A stretch of 33,109 bases of DNA, from the NCBI GenBank assembly GCA_030833905.1, contig JAURGG010000010.1:1-33109 (forward strand), in the 5' to 3' direction. Each line of letters opens with the position of its first letter. Position 1 is the first letter of the stretch. The stretch is from Schleiferiaceae bacterium. Lineage in GTDB: Bacteria > Bacteroidota > Bacteroidia > Flavobacteriales > Schleiferiaceae. Shown here in pieces: positions 23,298-31,297 of the stretch. The position numbers and the translations under genes are program-made. The notes under the pieces are model-generated. The model did no database searches. It was not told where the DNA came from and saw only the letters and a list, made by a program, of their open reading frames with translations.

Positions 23298-26200
23298 ATG
23301 AGCGAACAACCTTCACTGTACCGCCGCTTTGGACTCGTCCATTGGGCCGTTAGTAACCGAATCACCGTCGGTGTACTTACCATCATTATCGCCTTCGCAG
23401 GCCTCGTAGCATACCGCGGCATGCCCGCCGAGAGCTTCCCCGAGATTTCGCAGCCCACGATTTACATCGGAACTCCCTACCCCGGTTCGGCACCGATCGA
23501 CATCGAACGACTCATCACACGTCCGCTCGAGAAGCAACTCAACACAATCTCCGGCGTCGATAAAATCACCTCGACCTCGGTTCAGGGATTTTCGAGCATC
23601 GAAGTCAAGTTTGACTTCAGCGTTTCGGTTGACGAAGCCCTGCGCAAGGTCAAGGATAAAGTCGACGCCGTTCAAGCTTCGGCCGACTTCCCTAAAGACC
23701 TTCCTGCCGACCCCAACGTCTTTGACCTGAATATTTCAGAGTTGATGCCCATCATGAACGTCAACCTGTCGGGACAGTACACCTCAGACCAGCTGAACGA
23801 CTACGCTGAATACCTCGAAGAGCAAATCGAAGACTTGCCCGCCATCAGTGCGGTCGACATTCGCGGAATCGACGCCAAAGAAGTCCGCATCATGGTGGAC
23901 CTGCGCAAAATGGAGTCGCTCAACATCAGCTTCGGCAACATCGCCGACGCGATTAAGTACGAAAACATGTCGGTCTCGGGTGGCGACCTATTGGTCGACG
24001 GATACCGCCGCAACGTCCGCGTGCTCGGCGAATTCGACGACCTCGAAGACGTCGAAAACATCATCGTCAAGCACGAAAAGGGGGCCATCGTGTACCTGCG
24101 CGACATTGCCGAAGTAGCCTTTGACGAAGTGGAACGCGAGAGCTACGCACGCGAGTTCAACGAGCCCGTGGTAACGCTTGACATCAAAAAGCGAAGCGGC
24201 GAAAACCTCATCGAGGTTTCGGAGGCCATCAATGGAATCATCGCCGAAGCCCGGGACGCCTACTTTCCGGACAACCTTTCGGTATCGATCACCAACGACC
24301 AGTCGACCCGCACCAAGAGCCAGGTTGCAGACCTCGAAAACTCCATCATTTTTGGGGTGATTCTCGTGGTGCTCGTGCTCGCCTTCTTCTTGGGTCTGCG
24401 CAACGCGCTTTTTGTCGGAATCGCGATTCCGCTCTCGATGCTGCTCAGCTTCATGATTCTGAGCTTCATGGGTGTTACGCTCAATTTCATGGTCCTATTC
24501 GGGCTCGTTTTGGCCCTGGGAATGCTGGTAGACAACGGTATCGTAATCGTTGAAAACGTCTACCGCTTCATGAGCATGGGCTACAGTGGCCGTGAGGCAG
24601 CCAAACTCGGCGCATCTGAGGTGGCCATGCCCATCATTTCATCCACAGCCACCACACTAGCCGCGTTTATTCCGCTTGCCCTTTGGCCCGGAATCATCGG
24701 TGAGTTCATGAAGTACTTGCCCTACACGTTGATCGTGGTGCTTTCGTCGTCACTCTTCGTGGCATTGGTCATCAACCCCGCCCTTGCGGCGCGCTTTATG
24801 CGCACTGAGGCCGACACGGTCAACCGCCCGAAGTGGGCGAAGATCGGCGCCGTCCTCAGCGTGGTGGGCCTTATCGTCAACTTTGCACTTGGCTTTACCG
24901 CCTTGGGTAACATGCTTGCCTACCCTGGCCTGGCGATCCTGCTTTATGTGTTCGGAATCGAGCCTGGGGCTCGCTACTTCCAAGCCAGTGTGCTTCCGTC
25001 GCTCGAGAACACGTACGAGCGAACCGTGGCGACCATTCTCTCGGGAAGCAATGCCACGAAGACCTTTGTGGGCACCCTTGGTCTGTTTGTCGCCTCATTT
25101 GTGCTGCTCGCGGTGGTTCCGCCTCAGGTCGTGTTCTTCCCAGACAACGAACCCAACTTGGCCAACATCTACCTCGAGCTCCCCGAAGGAACCGACATCG
25201 AGTACACCAACGACGTGACCCTCGAAATCGAAAAGCAAGTAGAGGAAGTCATCGCCAACTACACCTACGAAAAGGACGGAACGCCCTACAACTTCATGGT
25301 GGAATCCGTCATTGCCCAGGTGGGCAAGGGCACGGGTGACCCCCGACAGGGCCCGTCGAACCAAGCCACTCCGCACAAGGCCAAGGTGGTCGTCGCATTC
25401 CGCGAATCCAAGTTCCGGATTGACGAAGAGGGCAACAAGATGGCGAGTTCACAAGTCCTCAACGCACTGCGCGACCGCATTTCGGGAATTCCCGGAACCG
25501 TAATCACCGTTGAAAAGGACCAGAACGGCCCCCCTCAAGGTGCGCCAATCAACTTGGAGCTTGAAGGCGAGGATTACGAGCAACTCATCGCCGTCGCCGC
25601 AGACCTGCGCGCCCAAATCGAGGCGTCAGGCATCAAGGGCTACGACGAACTCAAGGTCGACGTGGCCGACGACAAGCCTGAACTCCCCATCGAAATTGAC
25701 CGCGCCAAAGCCCGCAGCTTGGGCCTCAGCACGGGACAGATTGGTGATGCAATTCGCACCGCCCTGTTCGGTAAAGAAATCAGCCGCTACAAAACGGGTG
25801 AAGACGAGTACCCCATCAACTTGCGCTTCGCAGACGAGTTCCGCTACAACCTCGAGAGCCTGCTCAACCAGAAGATCACCTTTCGCGATCCGGGATCGGG
25901 CCGCATCAAGCAGGTGCCTATTGCCTCGGTTGCCAGCCCTAGCAAATCCAGCACCTTCTCGGCGGTCAAACGCAAGGAGCTCAAGCGAGTGATCACGCTC
26001 TATTCGGGAATCCAAGAGGGCGCCAACGCCAACGCCATCGTAGCCGAAATCAAGCAACTCTTTGCTGACGTAGACCTTCCGAACGGAGTAACCCTAAGCT
26101 TCACTGGCCAGCAAGAAGATCAAGCGAAAGAGTTCGGCTTCCTGTCGAAGGCCCTCATCGGAGCCGTCTTCATGATCTTCCTCATCATGGTGGGACAGTT

Positions 26201-26744
26201 CAACTCAGCCCGCGTTCCCTTCCTCATCTTGGCAGCCGTCGTGCTGTCGCTGATTGGGGTCTTCTTGGGCCTCATTATCTTCCGCATGGACTTCGTCATC
26301 ATCATGACGATGATCGGTATTATTTCACTCGCAGGCGTCGTGGTGAACAACGCCATCGTTTTGGCCGACTACTCGGGCCAGCTGATGGAGCGCCGCAAGG
26401 TCGAGTTGGGCCTCGACGAAGACGACCGCCTTCCGGTGGCTGAATTGAGCGGAATCATTACCGAAGCCGGCAAAACCCGACTGCGTCCGGTACTACTCAC
26501 GGCCATCACTACGGTTCTTGGCCTGCTTCCGCTGGCGACTGGAATGAACATCGACTTTGTCGGACTCTTCATGCACAACGACGCCGACATCTACTTCGGA
26601 GGCGACAACGTGATCTTCTGGGGTCCGATTTCGTGGACGGTAATCTACGGTCTAACCTTCGCAACCTTCCTGACGCTCGTTATCATGCCGGTCATGATTT
26701 ACCTCACCGAGCGCGGGCGCAGTAAGAAGGCGACGGCGAAGTAG
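23298..26744 (+). CDS. RND-family efflux transporter permease (AcrB/HAE-type, proton-driven)
   Basis: A 1148-residue inner-membrane antiporter, longer than AcrB (1049). It has the standard duplicated plan: TM1 (RITVGVLTIIIAFAGLVAY), a porter loop, TM2-6, a second loop and TM8-12. TM4 reads ALGMLVDNGIVIVENV, so Asp412 is kept but the second Asp of AcrB (Asp408) is Asn413. TM10 reads GVVVNNAIVLADY, with Asn1017-Asn1018 in the region of AcrB Lys940. The extra length includes hydrophobic helices between TM6 and TM7 (about residues 513-555) and an insertion near the C-terminus (MHNDADIYFGGDNVIFWGP). Drug or organic-solvent export is the family role; substrate is unknown. It is the last gene of the efflux operon. 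Confidence 0.93.
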   Translation: MSEQPSLYRRFGLVHWAVSNRITVGVLTIIIAFAGLVAYRGMPAESFPEISQPTIYIGTPYPGSAPIDIERLITRPLEKQLNTISGVDKITSTSVQGFSSIEVKFDFSVSVDEALRKVKDKVDAVQASADFPKDLPADPNVFDLNISELMPIMNVNLSGQYTSDQLNDYAEYLEEQIEDLPAISAVDIRGIDAKEVRIMVDLRKMESLNISFGNIADAIKYENMSVSGGDLLVDGYRRNVRVLGEFDDLEDVENIIVKHEKGAIVYLRDIAEVAFDEVERESYAREFNEPVVTLDIKKRSGENLIEVSEAINGIIAEARDAYFPDNLSVSITNDQSTRTKSQVADLENSIIFGVILVVLVLAFFLGLRNALFVGIAIPLSMLLSFMILSFMGVTLNFMVLFGLVLALGMLVDNGIVIVENVYRFMSMGYSGREAAKLGASEVAMPIISSTATTLAAFIPLALWPGIIGEFMKYLPYTLIVVLSSSLFVALVINPALAARFMRTEADTVNRPKWAKIGAVLSVVGLIVNFALGFTALGNMLAYPGLAILLYVFGIEPGARYFQASVLPSLENTYERTVATILSGSNATKTFVGTLGLFVASFVLLAVVPPQVVFFPDNEPNLANIYLELPEGTDIEYTNDVTLEIEKQVEEVIANYTYEKDGTPYNFMVESVIAQVGKGTGDPRQGPSNQATPHKAKVVVAFRESKFRIDEEGNKMASSQVLNALRDRISGIPGTVITVEKDQNGPPQGAPINLELEGEDYEQLIAVAADLRAQIEASGIKGYDELKVDVADDKPELPIEIDRAKARSLGLSTGQIGDAIRTALFGKEISRYKTGEDEYPINLRFADEFRYNLESLLNQKITFRDPGSGRIKQVPIASVASPSKSSTFSAVKRKELKRVITLYSGIQEGANANAIVAEIKQLFADVDLPNGVTLSFTGQQEDQAKEFGFLSKALIGAVFMIFLIMVGQFNSARVPFLILAAVVLSLIGVFLGLIIFRMDFVIIMTMIGIISLAGVVVNNAIVLADYSGQLMERRKVELGLDEDDRLPVAELSGIITEAGKTRLRPVLLTAITTVLGLLPLATGMNIDFVGLFMHNDADIYFGGDNVIFWGPISWTVIYGLTFATFLTLVIMPVMIYLTERGRSKKATAK

Positions 26745-26769
26745 TTTCTTGTTGCTTGGTACTTGTTGC

Positions 26770-26802
26770 GGAAGCGGCCCTCGGGCCGCTTCCGTACTTT
26801 TG
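26770..26802 (+). terminator. hairpin after the RND gene overlapping a -7 box for dxs
   Basis: GGAAGCGGCC (26770-26779) and GGCCGCTTCC (26784-26793) form a perfect 10-bp stem with a four-base loop, 25 bases after the RND stop. The tail GTACTTTTG is short for a terminator. TACTTTTG (26795-26802) is also a perfect TAnnTTTG box placed 16 bases before the dxs ATG. The same few bases may end one unit and start the next. Confidence 0.6.
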
Positions 26803-26818
26803 TGGGGTGATCCCCTTG

Positions 26819-28411
26819 ATGAATGAATGGCGCAGCTGGCCCGTAGCCCGCTGGTCCGAAGTGGCCGAAGCGGCCAAGCAGCACGTCCTTTTGAGTACCC
26901 GCGACAAAGCGGGGCACATCGCATCAAGCATCGGGGTCGCCGAGTTGACCGTGGCACTTCACGGCGTGCTGGACACTCCGAACGATGTGCTGATCTGGGA
27001 CGTGGGCCATCAGGCCTACATCCACAAGGTGCTCACCGGCCGTGCCGGCACGTTTGCCGCCAACCGTTCTGAGGGCGGACCCAGCGGCTTCCCCCGATGT
27101 AGCGAGTCTCTCTTTGATGCCTGGGGCGTCGGCCACTCGAGCACAGCACTTTCGGCGGCCGTAGGCTTTGCCCGCGCGGATCGGGCCCTTGGAGTCCAGC
27201 GCCACCGCGTAGCGGTGGTCGGCGACGGAGCCATGACGGGCGGTATGGTCTTCGAAGCCCTGAACGACGGTGGCGGGTGGGGCGCCGACGTTTTGCTGGT
27301 CATCAACGACAACGGAATGGCCATCGAAGAAAACGTCGGCGCCCTGCACCGCGGCGGGCCGGATGCCTACCGCGGCCTGGTCGAATCCCTCGGGTGGACC
27401 TGGGTCGACGGCAGCATAGACGGTCACGAGGTGCCCGCCGTGGTGGGCGCCCTGGAGCGCGCGCTGGCGCTCCGCGGCCCGCGCGTGCTCCACGTGCGCA
27501 CCCGCCGCCCCTCGACCGCCGAACTGGGCCTTTCTGAATCCGCCCCCGGACCCGACCACTTTCAGACTCATTTTGCGGCGGCCCTCGCTTCGCTCGCCGC
27601 CTCAGACCCCCGAATCCACGCCCTGACGGCGGCGATGGCTCCGGGATGCAGCCTGGATGTGGTGCGCGAGCAGTTCCCCGACCGCGTGCACGACGTGGGA
27701 ATCGCCGAACCCCACTGTATTACGGCCGCGGCGGCCATGGCCGCCGCCGGCCTCCGCCCCGTCGTTAACCTTTATTCGACGTTTTCGCAGCGCGCCCTCG
27801 ACCAGTGGATCCACGACGTGGCCCTGCAAAAACTACCGGTGATTCTGTGCCTCGACCGCGCGGGAATGGTCGGCGAAGACGGTGCCACCCACCACGGAGT
27901 CTTTGACCTCGCCATGTTCCGGGCCGTCCCCCACACCGCCATTTGGGCTCCACGCGACGGAGCCGCTCTGCGCGAAGCCCTCGAGGAGGCCCTGGCCTAC
28001 GGCGGACCGTCCATCATTCGCTACCCGAAGGGCAAGGTTCCGCACTACCCCGCCCCCTTGCAGCGCCGGGGCGGAATGGATTGGATGCAGTCCGGAACAG
28101 GCGTCGCCCACTTCGCCCTCGGAACCGCCCTCAGCCAAGCCCTCAAGGCGGCCGCGCCCAGCCACAGCATCATCGACCTGCGCCGCGCCAAGCCCATTGA
28201 CCCGAACTCGCTGCACTACTTCGCCCGCAACCACCACACCTGGCACGTCTGGGAGGACGCCCAAGCCATCAACGGAGTGGGGCAAGCCCTCGGGAGCTGG
28301 CTGAACGAACAGGGCTACGCACACATCACCCTACATCGCCACGGCTACCGCGACCAGTTCGTAGACCATGCCCCGCGCGAAGCACAGTTGGAGTCCGCGA
28401 AGCGGAACTAG
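26819..28411 (+). CDS. dxs: 1-deoxy-D-xylulose-5-phosphate synthase, short variant
   Basis: A 530-residue thiamine diphosphate enzyme that condenses pyruvate and glyceraldehyde 3-phosphate at the entry of the MEP isoprenoid pathway. Family motifs are clear: GHIASS (His33), IWDVGHQAY (His64), GHSSTALSAA, GDGAMT (Asp136) to NDN (163-165) for TPP-Mg, GIAEPH with catalytic Glu297, LYSTFSQRALDQ, DRAGMVGEDGATHHG. It is about 90 residues shorter than usual. The long segment between ENVGAL and the GxVDGHD-type linker is nearly absent, and the HKGKGY segment is replaced by RTRRPSTAEL. The usual YPRG arginine is Lys404, and GIAEQH is GIAEPH. ATG 26819 is chosen because it follows a -7 box and starts the family-like region. 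It may be a diverged, still active DXS or a paralogue. Confidence 0.85.
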   Translation: MNEWRSWPVARWSEVAEAAKQHVLLSTRDKAGHIASSIGVAELTVALHGVLDTPNDVLIWDVGHQAYIHKVLTGRAGTFAANRSEGGPSGFPRCSESLFDAWGVGHSSTALSAAVGFARADRALGVQRHRVAVVGDGAMTGGMVFEALNDGGGWGADVLLVINDNGMAIEENVGALHRGGPDAYRGLVESLGWTWVDGSIDGHEVPAVVGALERALALRGPRVLHVRTRRPSTAELGLSESAPGPDHFQTHFAAALASLAASDPRIHALTAAMAPGCSLDVVREQFPDRVHDVGIAEPHCITAAAAMAAAGLRPVVNLYSTFSQRALDQWIHDVALQKLPVILCLDRAGMVGEDGATHHGVFDLAMFRAVPHTAIWAPRDGAALREALEEALAYGGPSIIRYPKGKVPHYPAPLQRRGGMDWMQSGTGVAHFALGTALSQALKAAAPSHSIIDLRRAKPIDPNSLHYFARNHHTWHVWEDAQAINGVGQALGSWLNEQGYAHITLHRHGYRDQFVDHAPREAQLESAKRN

Positions 28412-28430
28412 CGCCTAGTTACTAGTAACT
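28394..28430. repeat. mini-hairpin and 14-bp palindrome at the dxs/trpS convergent ends
   Basis: TCCGC-GAA-GCGGA (28394-28406) lies in the last codons of dxs. AGTTACTAGTAACT (28417-28430) is a perfect palindrome covering the end of trpS and the 10-base gap between the two convergent genes. Neither has a T tract, so they are not standard terminators. Confidence 0.6.
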
Positions 28431-29405
28431 GGTATCGAAGCCCAGCGCCTCGCGAACCCGCTTCAACGTGGCCTGCGCCACGGGGCGAGCCTGTTCGGCG
28501 CCCGCACGAAGGACTTCATAGACCGCCGAAGGGTCGGCCATGAGCCGATCAAATTCCGCCCGAGGGCCGGCAAATCGATCGAGTATGGCGTTGAAAAGGG
28601 CCGTCTTTGCATGGCCGTAGCCGTAGCCTCCGGCGCGGTAGCTGGCCTCCATTTCGGCAACCTGCTCGGGGCTCGCAATGAGCCGGTACAGGGTCACCAC
28701 ATTGCACGTCGAGGGGTCCTTGGGCTCCTCGAGCGGCGTGGAGTCGGTCACGATGCCCATGATTTGCTTCTTAAGCTCCTTTTCGGGCAAAAAGATGTCG
28801 ATGACGTTGCCATAGGACTTGGACATCTTTTGGCCGTCGGTACCTGGAATCGTCATCACGGACTCTTGAATGCGCGCCTCGGGCAGCACAAAAACCTCTT
28901 GGCCGGTGATGCGGTGAACGGTTTCGGCGATGTCGCGCGTGATCTCGAGGTGCTGGCGTTGGTCTTTTCCGACCGGAACCAAGTGCGCATCGTACAGCAA
29001 AATGTCGGACGCCATAAGGACCGGATAGTCAAACAGGCCGGCGTTCACATCGCTGAGGCGGTCGGACTTGTCCTTAAAGCTGTGCGCGTTGGCCAGCATC
29101 GGGTAGGGCGTAAAGCAGTTGAGGTACCACGTTAGCTCGGTGCATTCAGGCAGGTCGCTCTGGGCGTAAAACACGCTGCGCTTGGGGTCGAGTCCGCAGG
29201 CAAGCCACGCGGCGGCGGTGGCGAGCAAGTTCGCTTTGCGTGCCTCTGGATCCTTGACCGTAGTCAGCGAATGCAAGTCCGCAATAAATAGGTAGGACTC
29301 GTTGGCGGGGTCCTTGGCCAATTCAATGGCCGGAAGGATGGCGCCCAGCACGTTTCCGAGGTGCTGGCGTCCGCTGCTTTGGATTCCGGTGAGGATGCGT
29401 GCCAT
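28422..29405 (-). CDS. trpS: tryptophanyl-tRNA synthetase
   Basis: A 327-residue class Ic synthetase that charges tRNA-Trp. The start at 29405 (MARILTGIQSSGRQHLGN) is used because the open frame upstream runs into AT-rich intergenic DNA without family similarity. The HIGH-like site is GRQHLGN near residue 12, the KMSKS loop is KMSKSYGN, and DLHSLTT and VPVGKDQRQHLEITRD are typical. Length is normal. It is convergent with dxs, with 10 bases between stops, and divergent from the rhodopsin gene across a 280-bp AT-rich gap. No leader peptide or T-box-like leader is apparent. Confidence 0.96.
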   Translation of the reverse strand: MARILTGIQSSGRQHLGNVLGAILPAIELAKDPANESYLFIADLHSLTTVKDPEARKANLLATAAAWLACGLDPKRSVFYAQSDLPECTELTWYLNCFTPYPMLANAHSFKDKSDRLSDVNAGLFDYPVLMASDILLYDAHLVPVGKDQRQHLEITRDIAETVHRITGQEVFVLPEARIQESVMTIPGTDGQKMSKSYGNVIDIFLPEKELKKQIMGIVTDSTPLEEPKDPSTCNVVTLYRLIASPEQVAEMEASYRAGGYGYGHAKTALFNAILDRFAGPRAEFDRLMADPSAVYEVLRAGAEQARPVAQATLKRVREALGFDTSY

Positions 29406-29685
29406 TACGCGAAGGTAAACCATGCGTTCGGAGCCCTGCAGCCACCCGATCGGGGTATTAATTGTTAATTTTACATTTAATAAGTAAAAAAATTTTGGTG
29501 GAACGTTTTTGCCCAAACTCTCGAAAAATCGAGGTTTTTTCACTGCTTTACAGCAATTTAGAAGCGCACCACCATCAGAATGTTTCTACGGACTTTGCAG
29601 TTTTGTTAAATTTTTTACTACTTTTCCTAAACAAAGCATTTCAATAAATGTTAACCTAACACAAAATCCTCCTAAAACCTGATTT
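29406..29685. promoter_or_regulatory. AT-rich intergenic region with candidate rhodopsin promoter
   Basis: These 280 bases contain no credible gene. They are much more AT-rich than the flanking genes. TTTG (29594-29597), a 21-base spacer and TACTTTTC (29619-29626, one mismatch to TAnnTTTG) make a plausible promoter giving a leader of about 50-55 bases. No Shine-Dalgarno is visible before the rhodopsin ATG. The promoter of trpS on the minus strand is not obvious. Confidence 0.5.
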
Positions 29686-30399
29686 ATGCAATTTCTCGAA
29701 GTTCTCACGATTGACCCGGCTGATCCCGTAAGCTTTACATTCTTTACGGGCTACATGGCCATGTTCGCTGCCTCTGTATTTTTCTTTATGGAGCGCAGTC
29801 GAGTCGCTGACGAGTGGAAGCTCTCGCTTTTGGTATCTGGTCTCATCACCGGTATCGCAGCAGTGCACTACTACTACATGCGCGACTTCTACCAGGCCAC
29901 CGGAACCAACCCGATCGCCTTGCGCTACATTGACTGGACCTTGACGGTGCCGTTGATGTGCGTGGAGTTCTACTTAATTACTAAGAAAGCAGGCGGCACC
30001 AGCGGTCTTCTTTGGCGCTTGATTGCAGCTTCGGTTGCGATGCTGCTCCTTGGATACATTGGTGAGGCCTTCTATGCTGATCAGACCCAGTCTTGGGTAT
30101 GGGGTGCACTTTCTGGTCTTGCCTACTTCTACATTGTGTGGTTGGTATGGAAGGGCGAAGTTGCCACCTTGGCTGCGAATGCGGGCGGAAAAGTTCAAGC
30201 TGCTGTCAAGGCACTGGGCTGGTTCGTTCTCGTAGGATGGGCGATCTACCCTATCGGCTACATCGCCGGTACGGCGGGTGGCTTGTTTGGAGTTCCCGTG
30301 TTTGAGGGCTTGCAAATGGACCTGGTGTACAACATCGGCGACGCCATCAACAAGATTGGCTTCGGTCTCGTCATTTACGCTTTAGCTCAAAAGGACTAA
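29686..30399 (+). CDS. proteorhodopsin, green-tuned light-driven proton pump
   Basis: A 237-residue seven-helix retinal protein that pumps protons out of the cell in light. Helix C reads RYIDWTLTVPLMCVEFYLI: proton acceptor Asp83, Thr87 and donor Glu94 correspond to Asp97, Thr101 and Glu108 of the classical protein, the DTE signature of an outward proton pump. Met91 occupies the spectral-tuning site (position 105), where Leu or Met gives green and Gln gives blue absorption. His61 (AAVHYYYMR) matches the histidine that partners the acceptor. Lys223 in NIGDAINKIGFGL carries retinal. There is no cleavable signal peptide, as is usual in Bacteroidota. It is monocistronic, with its own terminator, and faces the blh operon. 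Confidence 0.97.
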   Translation: MQFLEVLTIDPADPVSFTFFTGYMAMFAASVFFFMERSRVADEWKLSLLVSGLITGIAAVHYYYMRDFYQATGTNPIALRYIDWTLTVPLMCVEFYLITKKAGGTSGLLWRLIAASVAMLLLGYIGEAFYADQTQSWVWGALSGLAYFYIVWLVWKGEVATLAANAGGKVQAAVKALGWFVLVGWAIYPIGYIAGTAGGLFGVPVFEGLQMDLVYNIGDAINKIGFGLVIYALAQKD

Positions 30400-30424
30400 G
30401 TTCAACCTGGATTTTGTGCACGGA

Positions 30425-30449
30425 GCCACCCCCAACGGGGTGGCTTTTT
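30425..30449 (+). terminator. intrinsic terminator of the proteorhodopsin gene
   Basis: GCCACCCC (30425-30432), loop CAAC and GGGGTGGC (30437-30444) form a perfect 8-bp stem followed by TTTTT. It lies 25 bases after the rhodopsin stop and 5 bases before the end of blh. On the minus strand the stem is not followed by T residues, so it mainly serves the rhodopsin gene. Confidence 0.9.
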
Positions 30450-30454
30450 GCATT

Positions 30455-31297
30455 TTAGGCCTTTGACCACCGGCCCCGCAGGACTTCGGCAGTGCGCCAG
30501 ATTCCGTGCGGAACCGCAAAGAGCGAAAGCGATATGAACGCAGTGCGCACAAGGCGGTCGCCCCATGCTGCTTCGCCGCCATTCAAGAAGACGAGGGACG
30601 CCACCGCGAACGTAAAGAGCGTAGCACCCAAAACTTTGCCCCAGTGGGCCCGAAGAACCGGCCAAATCTTGCGGGCACTGTGCAGCGAATGTCCGCCCAC
30701 GAAGTACGCGACAAACGCGGTAAGCGGGGGCAGGACCCTAAAAATTCCGACCAGCACCAGCATTTGAATAAATACGAAGGCCACGTGGCGCCACGCGGTT
30801 GCCCGAACGGCGTAGTGGCCAAAGAGGGTAAACGCCAACGCAATCCATGCCGTCTGGGTCGCTGAGCGCAGGTGATCCCACGTGGGGCCCGCCCACGACT
30901 CGTCGGCCAATAGTCCAAAAAGCCGAAGCACCTCGCTTTCATAAAAAATACTGGGAGCGAGCACGACGATCAGTCCCCGAACCACGGACTCGTGAATAAA
31001 CAGGGCCGTTCCGGAATCAGATGCGGCATCTTCTGACCCGAAGTGCAGCATGCTCAGCACCAAAAAAACGCCAAGCGCCCAGCCCGGAGCCCACCACCAA
31101 AGGAGCCCAAGCAGCAGAATGCCCACCCCGTAGTAGGCCAACGCAGGGCGTGAAATTCTACCGTCTTCAGTGATGAGGTCAGTGGCCCCGTGGGGCATCC
31201 CCGTGGCAATTCCGAGGGCCAAAATCAGCGCATGCGCACTTGGCGGCAACGCAAACAGCCCCGCGGCGAGCAGGGTTACGAGAACCAGTTCCGTCAC
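30455..31297 (-). CDS. blh: Brp/Blh-family beta-carotene 15,15'-dioxygenase (retinal synthesis)
   Basis: A 280-residue polytopic membrane enzyme that cleaves beta-carotene into two all-trans-retinal molecules, the rhodopsin chromophore. Conserved histidines that bind iron are visible: His36 in GMPHGATD, His85 in LSMLHFGSED, His203/His206 in VGGHSLHSARK and His264 in FAVPHGIW. About seven to eight hydrophobic segments run through the protein. The start is GTG at 31297, overlapping the stop of the upstream lipoprotein gene by four bases (GTGA), so translation is coupled. It is the last gene of a minus-strand unit and is convergent with the rhodopsin gene. No carotenoid genes (crtEBIY) lie in the window, so beta-carotene is made from elsewhere. 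Confidence 0.95.
   Translation of the reverse strand: MTELVLVTLLAAGLFALPPSAHALILALGIATGMPHGATDLITEDGRISRPALAYYGVGILLLGLLWWWAPGWALGVFLVLSMLHFGSEDAASDSGTALFIHESVVRGLIVVLAPSIFYESEVLRLFGLLADESWAGPTWDHLRSATQTAWIALAFTLFGHYAVRATAWRHVAFVFIQMLVLVGIFRVLPPLTAFVAYFVGGHSLHSARKIWPVLRAHWGKVLGATLFTFAVASLVFLNGGEAAWGDRLVRTAFISLSLFAVPHGIWRTAEVLRGRWSKA

Noticed and set aside
28417-28430. Palindrome between dxs and trpS as a bidirectional terminator
   Set aside because: It is short, AT-containing and lacks T tracts on either side, so terminator function is not supported.
29462-29647. Small open frame upstream of the rhodopsin gene
   Set aside because: It is a Phe/Leu-rich product of AT-rich DNA that spans the putative rhodopsin promoter; nothing supports translation.
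29686-30399. Sodium-pumping or chloride-pumping rhodopsin
   Set aside because: Helix C has Asp83, Thr87 and Glu94 (DTE), not the NDQ or NTQ patterns of those pumps.
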